Assembly: GCA_003152595.1 (NCBI GenBank)
Contig: PMAM01000143.1
Coordinates: 14,509-46,893, forward strand
Direction of reading: 5' to 3'
DNA: 32,385 bases
From: Acidobacterium sp.
GTDB lineage: Bacteria > Acidobacteriota > Terriglobia > Terriglobales > Acidobacteriaceae
Of the stretch, positions 8,213-16,974 are shown in pieces. A program made the translations under genes and the position numbers. Every line of letters begins with the position of its first letter. Position 1 is the first letter of the stretch. The notes beneath the pieces were generated by a model. It did not search any database, was not told where the DNA came from, and saw only the letters and a list, made by a program, of their open reading frames with translations.

Positions 8213-9016
8213 ATGGCGCGAACGCAAGAGGCATTCACCGGCGAGTCCGGTCAGCTGTTGATTGAAGAGCGCCGGCAGCACATCCTCTCTCTGATTCAGA
8301 ACGAAGGCCGCGTTCTGGTGGGCGATCTATCCCGGGATCTCGGCATCTCGCAGATCACCATCCGGAAGGATCTGGAGTACCTGCAGTCCAGGGGACTGGT
8401 TCAGCGCACGCACGGCGGGGCGCTTCGCATCCAGGCCAGCGCATTGTTCGATCCATCCCTCCAGGAAAAACAGAAGCAGCATTCGCAGGAGAAGCAAAGG
8501 ATCGCTGAAGCCGCGGTGAGGATGGTGGAAGAGGGCCAGTGCGTGATGCTGGACTCGGGCACCACCACCACGGCCATAGCCCATCAGCTGAGGAAATTCT
8601 CCCATCTCACGGTGATTACCAACGCCGTGAACATCGCGGCGGAACTGGCCAGTACTAATTTCGAAGTCATCCTGATTGGCGGAAGCCTTCGCAAGAACTC
8701 GTTCTCGCTGGTTGGGCCGCTGGCCGAAGACGTACTGCAGGAAATGCACGCCGACATTCTGTTCCTCGGCGTCGACGGGTTCGATCCCGAGGTGGGACTG
8801 ACCACGCCGAACTTTCTCGAATCGCGGGTGAATCGAGCGATGGTGAAGGCCTCCCGCCGCATTGTTGCGGTTTGCGACTCGACGAAATTCGGCCGCCGAA
8901 GCCTTTCGCGGATCGTGCCGCCTACGGCAGTTCACACCGTCATCACGGACCGCAATCTTTCCGCTCAGAATGCGGAAGCGCTGCGGACGCAGAACATCGA
9001 AGTGATCACGGTTTAA
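8213..9016 (+). CDS. DeoR-family transcriptional regulator (AgaR/GlpR-like)
   Basis: LLIEERRQHILSLIQNEGRVLVGDLSRDLGISQITIRKDLEYLQSRGLVQRTHGGA (DeoR HTH signature), then DSGTTTTAIAHQL...VITNAVNIAAEL...LIGGSLRKNSFSLVGP (DeoR sensor domain). Confidence 0.92.
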   Translation: MARTQEAFTGESGQLLIEERRQHILSLIQNEGRVLVGDLSRDLGISQITIRKDLEYLQSRGLVQRTHGGALRIQASALFDPSLQEKQKQHSQEKQRIAEAAVRMVEEGQCVMLDSGTTTTAIAHQLRKFSHLTVITNAVNIAAELASTNFEVILIGGSLRKNSFSLVGPLAEDVLQEMHADILFLGVDGFDPEVGLTTPNFLESRVNRAMVKASRRIVAVCDSTKFGRRSLSRIVPPTAVHTVITDRNLSAQNAEALRTQNIEVITV

Positions 9017-9067
9017 GTGAACAGGGTTTAGCCGGCTGCGTTTCTTTGCGGCCTCGGGCGCAGCGCC

Positions 9068-11518
9068 TCAGTTCCCCTCATATCGCTTTTTCGCAGGCGG
9101 AGTGAAGACTGTGGGCAGATGCCCAGTGACATGGATTTTACAGTCCTTGTCGCCGGACATGTTGTCCAGGCCGGCGGCGTTCACATGCACCTGGTAATCG
9201 CCCGGTTCAGTCCATGCATGGCTCACCTTCGACGCGCCGTCGAGGTGTACACCGTCTCCGAAATTCCAGTGCCAGGAGACTGCTGGATGAGCGTCGCCGC
9301 TGCGAGCGGAAAAGCCGGCGGCGTTTCCGGCGGTGGCAGAGTCAGGGCAACTGGCTGTGATTTCAGGCGCGGCTGCAGGCACATCGCGGTCGACGATCCT
9401 GAGCACCAGCACGGAGTGAGCGGGTTGATCCAGCGACAACGAGCCCGACGCAGGAGCCTGCTGCTTGTGGTCGAAAATATCGGTGATGGTGGAGGAGCCC
9501 GTCGCGCTGAGCCCAAGATCGGACAGACGAATCGTTCTCGAGAGCGACTTTTCGGTCCAGTTGAAAACGGTCAGAATACTCTGTCGATCGGACTCCTTGA
9601 GATAGAACACGCTCGGCTGCAGATCGGACGCCGCATAGTCCATCAAATCGACAGGCCGGGAAGCTTTGCCGAGGCGCACCATGTCGATGAGATCGCGATT
9701 CTCGATCAGCGCCAGGCGATCCGGTGTGCCTTCGAGAGAAGGAAGATTGTCTCCAATCTCCAGCATCCCTCCGGAAACGGCAGCCAGAGCGATGGAAACG
9801 CGCGCCTCATCCTGGGTGAGTGGCGCATTGCCCTCGTGCCACGACTGATCCGTGATGCGCTGCGTGGAGACCGTGAATGCATCGGGATCGGAAACATAGA
9901 AGTTGCGATCCATGTAGTACCGCGCAGCGATGCCGGTCGCCGCATCGCGGCTGGCCTCGAAGCTGTGGCCGGTGTCCTGGGAGATACGTCCATAGTCGAC
10001 ATAGCCGACCGGGTTCAGCATCGCGCTGCCGTCCTTGTCGAGGTACACGTCGTCTCCCACGGTGTCGCGGATGATTCCGAGCCCGATGCGCTGTGCCTCC
10101 ATCGCGGTGGTGTGCGGCTTGTAGAAATAGCCCTCGATCGCGCTGTCATCCATGAAATCCATCTTGATGTAATGAATTCCCCAGTCGTGGACGAGCTTGC
10201 GGTAGGTTGCACGCAGATATTCCTGCGCCGCCGGATTCGTGGTGTCGATGACATACAGCGGATCTTTTCCGTCTGTGACAAACCCTGCGTGGATTGGCTT
10301 GCCCTGCGCATTCTTCACCAGCCAGTCCGGGTGCTGTTGGTAAACAAAGGAGCGTTCAGAAACCTCGAAGGGCGCAGTCCAGATGCCGGGGGTCAGGCCG
10401 AGGCCCCGAATCTTGTATTCCATGGGCGCGAGCCCGTGCGGAAACAGAACCGCATCGGCGGTTCCATATTCACCGCGCGCGAACTGGTAGCCTTCGTCGA
10501 TGTGGAAGATGTCATAGCCGAAGGGCTTCAGGTGCTCGGCTTCCCAGGCAGCGTTGGTAAGCGCGGCCGCTTCATTCAGGCCGAAGTAATACGCCGTCCA
10601 GCTCCACCAGCCGAGCAGCGGCGGAGCGGAGACACGGGCGTGGTGGATTTGCCGGATCAGGGCACCGTAGGTTTCCAGCTGATGGTGGTAATCCGCGCTC
10701 ACGCTTATGGCCAGAGCTTCCGATGAAACCTCGCTGCCGGGCGCAACGGGCAGGCTGAGTTCCACGCGATCCACGGCGGACGATTTCTCGAGCGAATTCT
10801 CCATCTCCATCTCGGTGGTCCCGGTGGAATCGACTTCATATCGCGCGATCTGGCTTCCCTCGGTGTGGAGGCGAAGGATGGTGAGGAAGCGCTCGGATGT
10901 GAGGGCGCCGATGAAGAGGCTCCGATGAGATTCGCGGTTGTAGATCAGCTGGCTGCCTACGGCACGATACATCGTGTGCTCAGTGTCGCCCAGGTCGTGA
11001 ATCTGCATGGCAGGCCTGTCTTCGCTGAAGCTATCGGACAGAACACGATCGGCTGAGGAGGGGCCACCAAGACTGACGGTGCCGGGGCCGGATTCATCGA
11101 TGGAGCGAAGGCTCTGAACCGTAACCGCGGCAGCGGTGGTATTGCGGACCGTGACCTGCAAATCGACAAAGGGTTCAGAAGTGTAAGAGCGCAGACGGTA
11201 GATCAGGTCCGGCTTCCCTGCAAGACCGGAGAAGACAACGCGCTGCTGCTCCGCGGCGCCGAAGAAACCCTCCACGGTGTTTTTTTCAAGTTCATGTTTC
11301 GGGTAATCGGAAGAGTTGACCCATTGATCGTTGATTTTGGCAGCGACGCCTGAGACCAGGACCGGGTGATCGGGCGGCCCGAGAACGTATTCTCCGCGCG
11401 CGTTCACGGAAGCGATGAGCCGATGCTGCTGAGCCTGCAGGTGGCAGGCAGATGCGAGAAGGAAGCCCGCGAGCACCACCAGAATCCACTTGCGAACATT
11501 CGAAGCTGATTTGCTCAC
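9068..11518 (-). CDS. Secreted GH36-like alpha-galactosidase / alpha-GalNAcase with C-terminal PKD domain
   Basis: 816 aa, signal peptide. PPLLGWWSWTAYYFGLNE...FDIFHIDEGYQ-type barrel, HYIKMDFMDDSAIEG (putative nucleophile Asp), YVDYGRISQDTGHSFE. C-terminal PAVSWHWNFGDGVHLDGASKVSHAWTEPGDYQVHVNA is a PKD domain. Confidence 0.75.
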   Translation of the reverse strand: MSKSASNVRKWILVVLAGFLLASACHLQAQQHRLIASVNARGEYVLGPPDHPVLVSGVAAKINDQWVNSSDYPKHELEKNTVEGFFGAAEQQRVVFSGLAGKPDLIYRLRSYTSEPFVDLQVTVRNTTAAAVTVQSLRSIDESGPGTVSLGGPSSADRVLSDSFSEDRPAMQIHDLGDTEHTMYRAVGSQLIYNRESHRSLFIGALTSERFLTILRLHTEGSQIARYEVDSTGTTEMEMENSLEKSSAVDRVELSLPVAPGSEVSSEALAISVSADYHHQLETYGALIRQIHHARVSAPPLLGWWSWTAYYFGLNEAAALTNAAWEAEHLKPFGYDIFHIDEGYQFARGEYGTADAVLFPHGLAPMEYKIRGLGLTPGIWTAPFEVSERSFVYQQHPDWLVKNAQGKPIHAGFVTDGKDPLYVIDTTNPAAQEYLRATYRKLVHDWGIHYIKMDFMDDSAIEGYFYKPHTTAMEAQRIGLGIIRDTVGDDVYLDKDGSAMLNPVGYVDYGRISQDTGHSFEASRDAATGIAARYYMDRNFYVSDPDAFTVSTQRITDQSWHEGNAPLTQDEARVSIALAAVSGGMLEIGDNLPSLEGTPDRLALIENRDLIDMVRLGKASRPVDLMDYAASDLQPSVFYLKESDRQSILTVFNWTEKSLSRTIRLSDLGLSATGSSTITDIFDHKQQAPASGSLSLDQPAHSVLVLRIVDRDVPAAAPEITASCPDSATAGNAAGFSARSGDAHPAVSWHWNFGDGVHLDGASKVSHAWTEPGDYQVHVNAAGLDNMSGDKDCKIHVTGHLPTVFTPPAKKRYEGN

Positions 11519-11756
11519 GATTTTCTCCTTCGATTGATGTTTCGATTTATTATCGTTACGAGCGAAAGGCTAGAAGAAGGGCCTTGCCGTGTCAAGCGGG
11601 CGGCTCTTCCCCCGTTGATGATTGAAAGATGGGCACTTTGATGCGAAAGGGAGAGGGATTTCAGAATCGGGCCTGAGTCCCTGCATTCCCCCGACGGGCG
11701 CTCGATTGCTTACAACCGAAAATACTGGTAAGAATACGGAATCTCTCGGAGGCCCC

Positions 11757-11792
11757 ATGGCAGCCCCGTCCAGCGCTTACCCCAGGAGTTGA
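11757..11792 (+). promoter_or_regulatory. Possible leader uORF MAAPSSAYPRS overlapping the permease start
   Basis: GGAGG-cccc-ATG at 11757, 11 sense codons, TGA at 11790-11792 overlapping the TTG (11789) start of the permease ORF. Confidence 0.3.
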
Positions 11793-13162
11793 TCGTGGAA
11801 GCTTCTGGTTTATCTCTCGAGACGGGCCGCCAGACAGAATCGCCGGGGCTGCGCCGCTCGCTCAAGCTCTGGCATCTGGTGCTCTACGGGATCATCATCA
11901 TTCAGCCGACGGCCCCCATGAGCATCTATGGCGTGGTCAGCAATGCCGCCGGCGGTCATGTGGTGACCACGATTCTGATCGCGATGGTCGCGATGCTGTT
12001 CACTGCCATCAGCTATGGCCGCATGGCGCGAGTGTATCCCAGTGCCGGCTCGGCTTTCACCTATGTTGGACGTGAACTGCACCCGCTGGGCGGGTATGTC
12101 GTGGGCTGGTCGATGCTGATGGATTACATGCTCAATCCCATCATTTGCGCCGTCTGGTGCGGCGTTGCTATGCACGATATTTTTCCCAGGATTCCGTATG
12201 CCGCCTGGGTACTGGCCATCGTGATTGTGTTCACCGGCCTGAATCTCTTCGGCGTGCAGGCCTCGGCGAGAATCAATGCGATTCTGGCGCTCGGCATGAG
12301 CATGGTGGTCGTAATCTTCCTCGCTTATGCCTTCTATTACGTCGCGACCGTGATGAAACCGGTGGGCGGCGCCTGGCTCAGACCGTTCTACGATCCGCTT
12401 ACATTTTCGCCGCATAGGCTGCTGCATGGAACCTCGATCGCGGTTCTCACCTACATCGGCTTCGATGGGATCTCGACGATGTCGGAAGAGGTGGAAAATC
12501 CGCGGCGTAACATCATGCTGGGTACTGTTTTTACTTGCCTTGCGATCGGAATCCTCTCCGCGATCGAGGCCTACGCTGCGCAGCTCGCCTGGCCGGCCAC
12601 CTCACCGTTCCCGCCTGCCATTCTCGATACTGCATACGTCCACGTTGCGCTGCGGGTAGGCGGGCGCTTCCTCTTTCTGCTCCTAAATGGAACTCTGCTG
12701 GTTGCCAATATGGGCTCGGGCATCGCCGCCCAGTTTGGAGCCGCGCGCGTACTGTACGGCATGGGTCGGGAAAACGCTTTGCCGCGCAGCTTTTTCGGCG
12801 TAACAAGCCGGCGCGCAGCGATCCCGCGCAATAACGTTTTGCTGCTGGGCGTGGTGACTTTGATCGGCTGCTTCCTGCTGAGCTTTGAACGCGGCGCTGA
12901 GCTGCTGAACTTTGGCGCCTTTATCGCGTTTATGGGTGTCAATCTTGCAGCCCTGGTGCACTACCGATTCCGATCGGACGAGAAGGTACTGTTGCCTGGG
13001 CTCATTCCGCTTTCGGGCTTGTTGGTTTGCGGATTCATCTGGCTCAACCTTGCACACGCAGCTCAGCTTCTGGGCACCGCATGGATCGTGGTGGGATTGC
13101 TGGTCTATCTCCTGATGCGGTTCAGAAATAAGACGGCGAGCGTCCCGTTTGGAGCGGAGTGA
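11789..13162 (+). CDS. APC-superfamily permease (amino acid/polyamine transporter-like)
   Basis: 457 aa polytopic protein: LRRSLKLWHLVLYGIIIIQPTAPMSIYGVVSNAAGGHVVTTILIAM...YPSAGSAFTYVGRELHPLGGYVVGWSMLMDY...YIGFDGISTMSEEVENPRRNI. Alternative start GTG 11795. Confidence 0.9.
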   Translation: MIVEASGLSLETGRQTESPGLRRSLKLWHLVLYGIIIIQPTAPMSIYGVVSNAAGGHVVTTILIAMVAMLFTAISYGRMARVYPSAGSAFTYVGRELHPLGGYVVGWSMLMDYMLNPIICAVWCGVAMHDIFPRIPYAAWVLAIVIVFTGLNLFGVQASARINAILALGMSMVVVIFLAYAFYYVATVMKPVGGAWLRPFYDPLTFSPHRLLHGTSIAVLTYIGFDGISTMSEEVENPRRNIMLGTVFTCLAIGILSAIEAYAAQLAWPATSPFPPAILDTAYVHVALRVGGRFLFLLLNGTLLVANMGSGIAAQFGAARVLYGMGRENALPRSFFGVTSRRAAIPRNNVLLLGVVTLIGCFLLSFERGAELLNFGAFIAFMGVNLAALVHYRFRSDEKVLLPGLIPLSGLLVCGFIWLNLAHAAQLLGTAWIVVGLLVYLLMRFRNKTASVPFGAE

Positions 13163-13262
13163 GATCTTCGAAATCTGCCGACGACGATGGGTGTGAAATG
13201 CGTTGTCACTTCAGTTCGCCATAGGTTGCATTGCCGAGTTGGCAGGAGAGTGTGGCTGGACC

Positions 13263-16031
13263 ATGTTCGGGAACGGAAAAACCATGCCGAAGCTGATTAC
13301 GCTGTTCATCGTGCTGTTAACTCCCTGCGGTGTGGTTGCTCAGGGGGCTGCCGCCATCGCCGGTCCGCAACGCATCGAGCTCACGCAGGGATGGAGACTG
13401 ATGCCAGCCCGGGAAACGGCGGCGCCTGGAGAGGTAATCTCGACGGCGGAGTACGATGCAGCGGGGTGGCACCCGATCCATCGCATGCCGGCGACGGTGC
13501 TGGAGATTCTTGAGGAAGACGGGGTGTATCCGAATCTCTATTTCGGCATGAACCTGCTGAAGGAGGTTCCCCAGGATCTGTATCTGCAGGACTGGTGGTA
13601 CCGCACCCGTTTCACGGCTCCGGCCGACGCACCGGTTTACTGGCTGGAGTTTCCCGGCATCAACTACCGGGCCGAGATATGGCTGAACGGACATCATGTG
13701 GCGAACAGCCAGCAGGTGGTGGGGATGTATACCGCGCGCGAGCTGGATGTGACGCAGTGGATGCGGCCGGGCGAGGAGAACACACTTGCGGTGAAAGTCA
13801 CGCCGGAGCGTGCTATTCAGGATGTGAACGGCGTGGAGCTGGCAGACAGCTGGTTTGACTGGATCAACTGGAAATACCTGGGGTATCAGGGGCCCAGGCC
13901 TCCTCAGAGCCACGGGATCTCATTTGTACCCGATCGGAATGCGGGAATCTGGAAGCCGGTCTACCTGCGCATGTCGGGTCCGGTGACGGTGAGCCACCCG
14001 CTGGTCGATACGGTGTTACCGCTGCCCCATACGAATTCCGCACGGCTGACCGTGTATGCGGAGCTGGGAAATGCCTGGCAGCAACCGATCCAGGGAGTCC
14101 TGACGGCGACTATTACGCGCAAGGGCAAGCGGGAGATCCGACTGCAGCAACCCGTGAGCCTGGCAGCGGGCGAGCATCGGGAGGCGAGCTTTGCTCCGGA
14201 CCAGTTTCCGCAGCTTACCGTCGTAAATCCCGATCTTTGGTGGCCTTACACGATGGGGCAGCCGAACCTTTACGACCTCCAGCTGAAGTTCGTGGAGGGC
14301 GGAAGGACCTCCGATGAATCGCACATCCGATTTGGAATCCGGACGATTACGCAACATCGCGATGACGACGAGCGGTTTCCGGAAGTGGGCAAGGGGGGCA
14401 ACTTCTACCTGCAGGTCAACGGCCGCAACTTTCTTGTACGCGGCGCGGTGTACACGCCGGATCTGTTGTACCGGTACGATCCTGCCCGGGAAACGACAGT
14501 GCTGCGCTATGTGAAGAACCTGGGGCTGAACATGTTGCGCTGGGAATCGAAGATCGCGAGCGACCACATCGTGGAGGAGGCGGATGAGGAAGGAATTCCG
14601 CTGCTGCTGGGGTGGATGTGCTGCAACCAATGGGAGAAGTGGGATCAGTGGAGCGCGGAGGACCACAAGGTGGCGGGAGAGAGCCTGCGCTCGCAGATCC
14701 TGATGCTGCGGGCCCATGCATCGGTGTTTCTGTGGGCGAACGGGAGCGATGGATTGCCCCCGGTGCGAGTGCGGAATCAATATCACGGGATTCTGCAGGA
14801 GCTGCACTGGCAAAACGCCGTGGTGGACACGGTGTCATCGTTTGCGCGCGGTCCGGATGGGAACCGTGAATGGGATGGCATCCACATGCAGGGGCCGTAC
14901 AGCTGGCGGCCGCCCACCTACTGGTTCAGCGGGCGGTATGCCGCAGCGCGGGGGGCCTGCGCGGAGCAGGGAGACAATGAGGACATTCCGCCGTACGAGA
15001 GCCTGAAGAAATTCATTCCGGCGGATCGACTGTGGCCGATCAACGAGACGTGGTACTTCCATGCCGGCTCGAACGAGGGTAACAATACGCTGGCGAATAT
15101 TCAGCGGGCGGTGAACCGGAGATACGGACCTTCGACGAGCGCTGAGGAATTTGCGCGCAAGGCGCAGCTGGCGGCGTACGAAGATACGCGCGCCCAGTTC
15201 GAGGATTTCGCCGCGAATGGCTGGCCGAATCATAAGATGACCCTCTACTGGATGCTGGACAGCCAGTGGCCTTCGTTCTTCGGACACCTCTTTGACAGTT
15301 ACCTCAAACCCGGCGGGTCCTACTACGGAGCGATGAAGGGGCTGCGTCCGCTGTCGGTGGTCTTCGACTCCTTTGCGACCGGCGACCACAGTCAGGCACA
15401 TTTTACGGTGGTCAATCAGACGCCGGTGGAGCAGCAGAGGCTGACCGCGCGGATTCGCATCTACGACCTCGAGGGCAGGCTCCGGGAGGACAGGACCATC
15501 GCCTCCATCGCTGTGGACTCGGGCGGCGCAGCTCACATCCTGACCCTTGCGAAGCCACAGGAAATTACGCCGGTGTACTTCGTGCGATGTGAGCTGTTCG
15601 ATTCCCGGCGAAACCACATTGCGGAGAATGTCTACTGGCAGTCGACGAAGGACGACGATCTCGGTGATCCGAAGAACGACGATTCGTTCGATCTGCAGCA
15701 GCGGAGCTGGGCCGATATGACTGCGCTGAACACATTGCCCGAGGTACAGCTGGAATTAAGCGCCGAAGAAACGCATAGAAGCGCCGAGAGCCGCGTGACC
15801 CTCCGGCTGCAGAACTCCACCGACCATATTGCCTTCTTCGAGCGTGCAACCATTATCAGATCGAAAGACGGTGATGAGATTCTGCCCATTGAGTATGACG
15901 ACAACTATGTGACCGTGTTCCCGCACGAAACGACCGAGATCCACGGAATGATTCGCGATGCGGACGGAGCACCGAAGTGGGTTCGAGTGCGCGGATACAA
16001 CACCTCGGAGCAAGAGGTACAAGTCCGGTAG
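13263..16031 (+). CDS. Secreted GH2-family glycosidase, exo-beta-D-glucosaminidase (CsxA)-like
   Basis: WWYRTRFTAP...YWLEFPGINYRAEIWLNGHHV (GH2 sugar-binding), NLYDLQLKF...FGIRTI, FLWANGSDGLPP and CAEQGDNEDIPPYESLKKFIP, which resemble the catalytic NGSD and ...E...IP..ESLK regions of exo-glucosaminidases. Annotated from ATG 13263; the ORF track extends it to 13203. Confidence 0.72.
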   Translation: MFGNGKTMPKLITLFIVLLTPCGVVAQGAAAIAGPQRIELTQGWRLMPARETAAPGEVISTAEYDAAGWHPIHRMPATVLEILEEDGVYPNLYFGMNLLKEVPQDLYLQDWWYRTRFTAPADAPVYWLEFPGINYRAEIWLNGHHVANSQQVVGMYTARELDVTQWMRPGEENTLAVKVTPERAIQDVNGVELADSWFDWINWKYLGYQGPRPPQSHGISFVPDRNAGIWKPVYLRMSGPVTVSHPLVDTVLPLPHTNSARLTVYAELGNAWQQPIQGVLTATITRKGKREIRLQQPVSLAAGEHREASFAPDQFPQLTVVNPDLWWPYTMGQPNLYDLQLKFVEGGRTSDESHIRFGIRTITQHRDDDERFPEVGKGGNFYLQVNGRNFLVRGAVYTPDLLYRYDPARETTVLRYVKNLGLNMLRWESKIASDHIVEEADEEGIPLLLGWMCCNQWEKWDQWSAEDHKVAGESLRSQILMLRAHASVFLWANGSDGLPPVRVRNQYHGILQELHWQNAVVDTVSSFARGPDGNREWDGIHMQGPYSWRPPTYWFSGRYAAARGACAEQGDNEDIPPYESLKKFIPADRLWPINETWYFHAGSNEGNNTLANIQRAVNRRYGPSTSAEEFARKAQLAAYEDTRAQFEDFAANGWPNHKMTLYWMLDSQWPSFFGHLFDSYLKPGGSYYGAMKGLRPLSVVFDSFATGDHSQAHFTVVNQTPVEQQRLTARIRIYDLEGRLREDRTIASIAVDSGGAAHILTLAKPQEITPVYFVRCELFDSRRNHIAENVYWQSTKDDDLGDPKNDDSFDLQQRSWADMTALNTLPEVQLELSAEETHRSAESRVTLRLQNSTDHIAFFERATIIRSKDGDEILPIEYDDNYVTVFPHETTEIHGMIRDADGAPKWVRVRGYNTSEQEVQVR

Positions 16032-16094
16032 GTCTGCCGCTGTGACCGAAACCCTGCAAAAAGAAATGAAGCTGTACAGGTGGAAGCGGTCCCT

Positions 16095-16450
16095 TGTGCT
16101 CTGGGAACATTTCGCAATCAGATGATGAACCGCCACAACGCAGTCGCCTGTTCCCCAGGGTCCCTGCATGCGAAGACCCGGGACACCCGGGTCTTATCCG
16201 GAAGCGCAATTTGCGGAGTATGCTTCCCAAATCGTTCACGTCCAGGCGAAGCAAGCGTGCCCGCGGCGAGGCCGACGATCGCCAGGCGCAGGGTCTGCTG
16301 GACACGACTCCGGTCGTACCCAGTGCCATGCGCACGCCAATCTCCTGCGTCTTTTGTGGTAACCGAGCAGGAAATGACTCCATAAATCCCCAGTGCGGCG
16401 AGCAGGATTCCCCGGGGTAGCAAAGATCGTGACCAACGGGACAAAGAAGC
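16095..16450 (-). pseudogene. Decayed FtsX/MacB-type ABC permease C-terminal fragment
   Basis: Minus-strand pieces split across frames: GILLAALGIYGVISCSVTT, then KTQEIGVRMALGTTG in another frame, then RVQQTLRLAIVGLAAGTLAS, then GSILRKLRFRIRPG. Together they reconstruct the canonical FtsX C-terminal domain. Confidence 0.65.
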
Positions 16451-16603
16451 GGGGCGGCGTCACTGAGCGATCGACAAGCATAGTTGCAACGCAGACCTTG
16501 CGCTTGGTTCGCTGGTAAGAAGTCCGGGATTTCTCTGCCTGAGAGCCGATCCCCCATCTCTTAGGTTGACATCCGACCCAAAGCGGGTCCATACTCCTGT
16601 CGA

Positions 16604-16972
16604 ATGCCGACCCAACTGCCCAGCGACGACCGCATCGCTCTCCTGCAGGGCACCCTCGACCTGCTCATCCTCCGCACTCTGCTCTTCGGTCCCTGTCACG
16701 GCCAGGGTGTTGCCCGCTCCATCCAGCGCCAGTCTGAAGAAGTCCTCTTCGTCGACCACGGCTCTCTCTACCTCGCCCTTCAGCGCCTCGAAGACAAAAA
16801 GTGGATTCGCGCCCGCTGGGGCGTGAGCGAAAACAACCGCCGCGCTCGCTTCTATGAGCTCACTCCCAAAGGCCGGGCTCAGCTGGCTGAAAAAACCTCG
16901 CAGTGGAACCGCCTCACTGAAGCCATGGCCCGCATTCTCAATGCCGCTGGTGCGCAAAACGAGGAGGTCTGA
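16604..16972 (+). CDS. PadR-family transcriptional regulator (acidobacterial, ADOP-associated type)
   Basis: [82 protein letters not shown]. Ends 2 nt before the permease ATG. Confidence 0.93.
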   Translation: MPTQLPSDDRIALLQGTLDLLILRTLLFGPCHGQGVARSIQRQSEEVLFVDHGSLYLALQRLEDKKWIRARWGVSENNRRARFYELTPKGRAQLAEKTSQWNRLTEAMARILNAAGAQNEEV

Positions 16973-16974
16973 TC

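Noticed and set aside
9119-10726. 535-aa plus-strand ORF
   Set aside because: Antisense to the GH36-like gene in the mirrored codon frame; no recognisable protein features.
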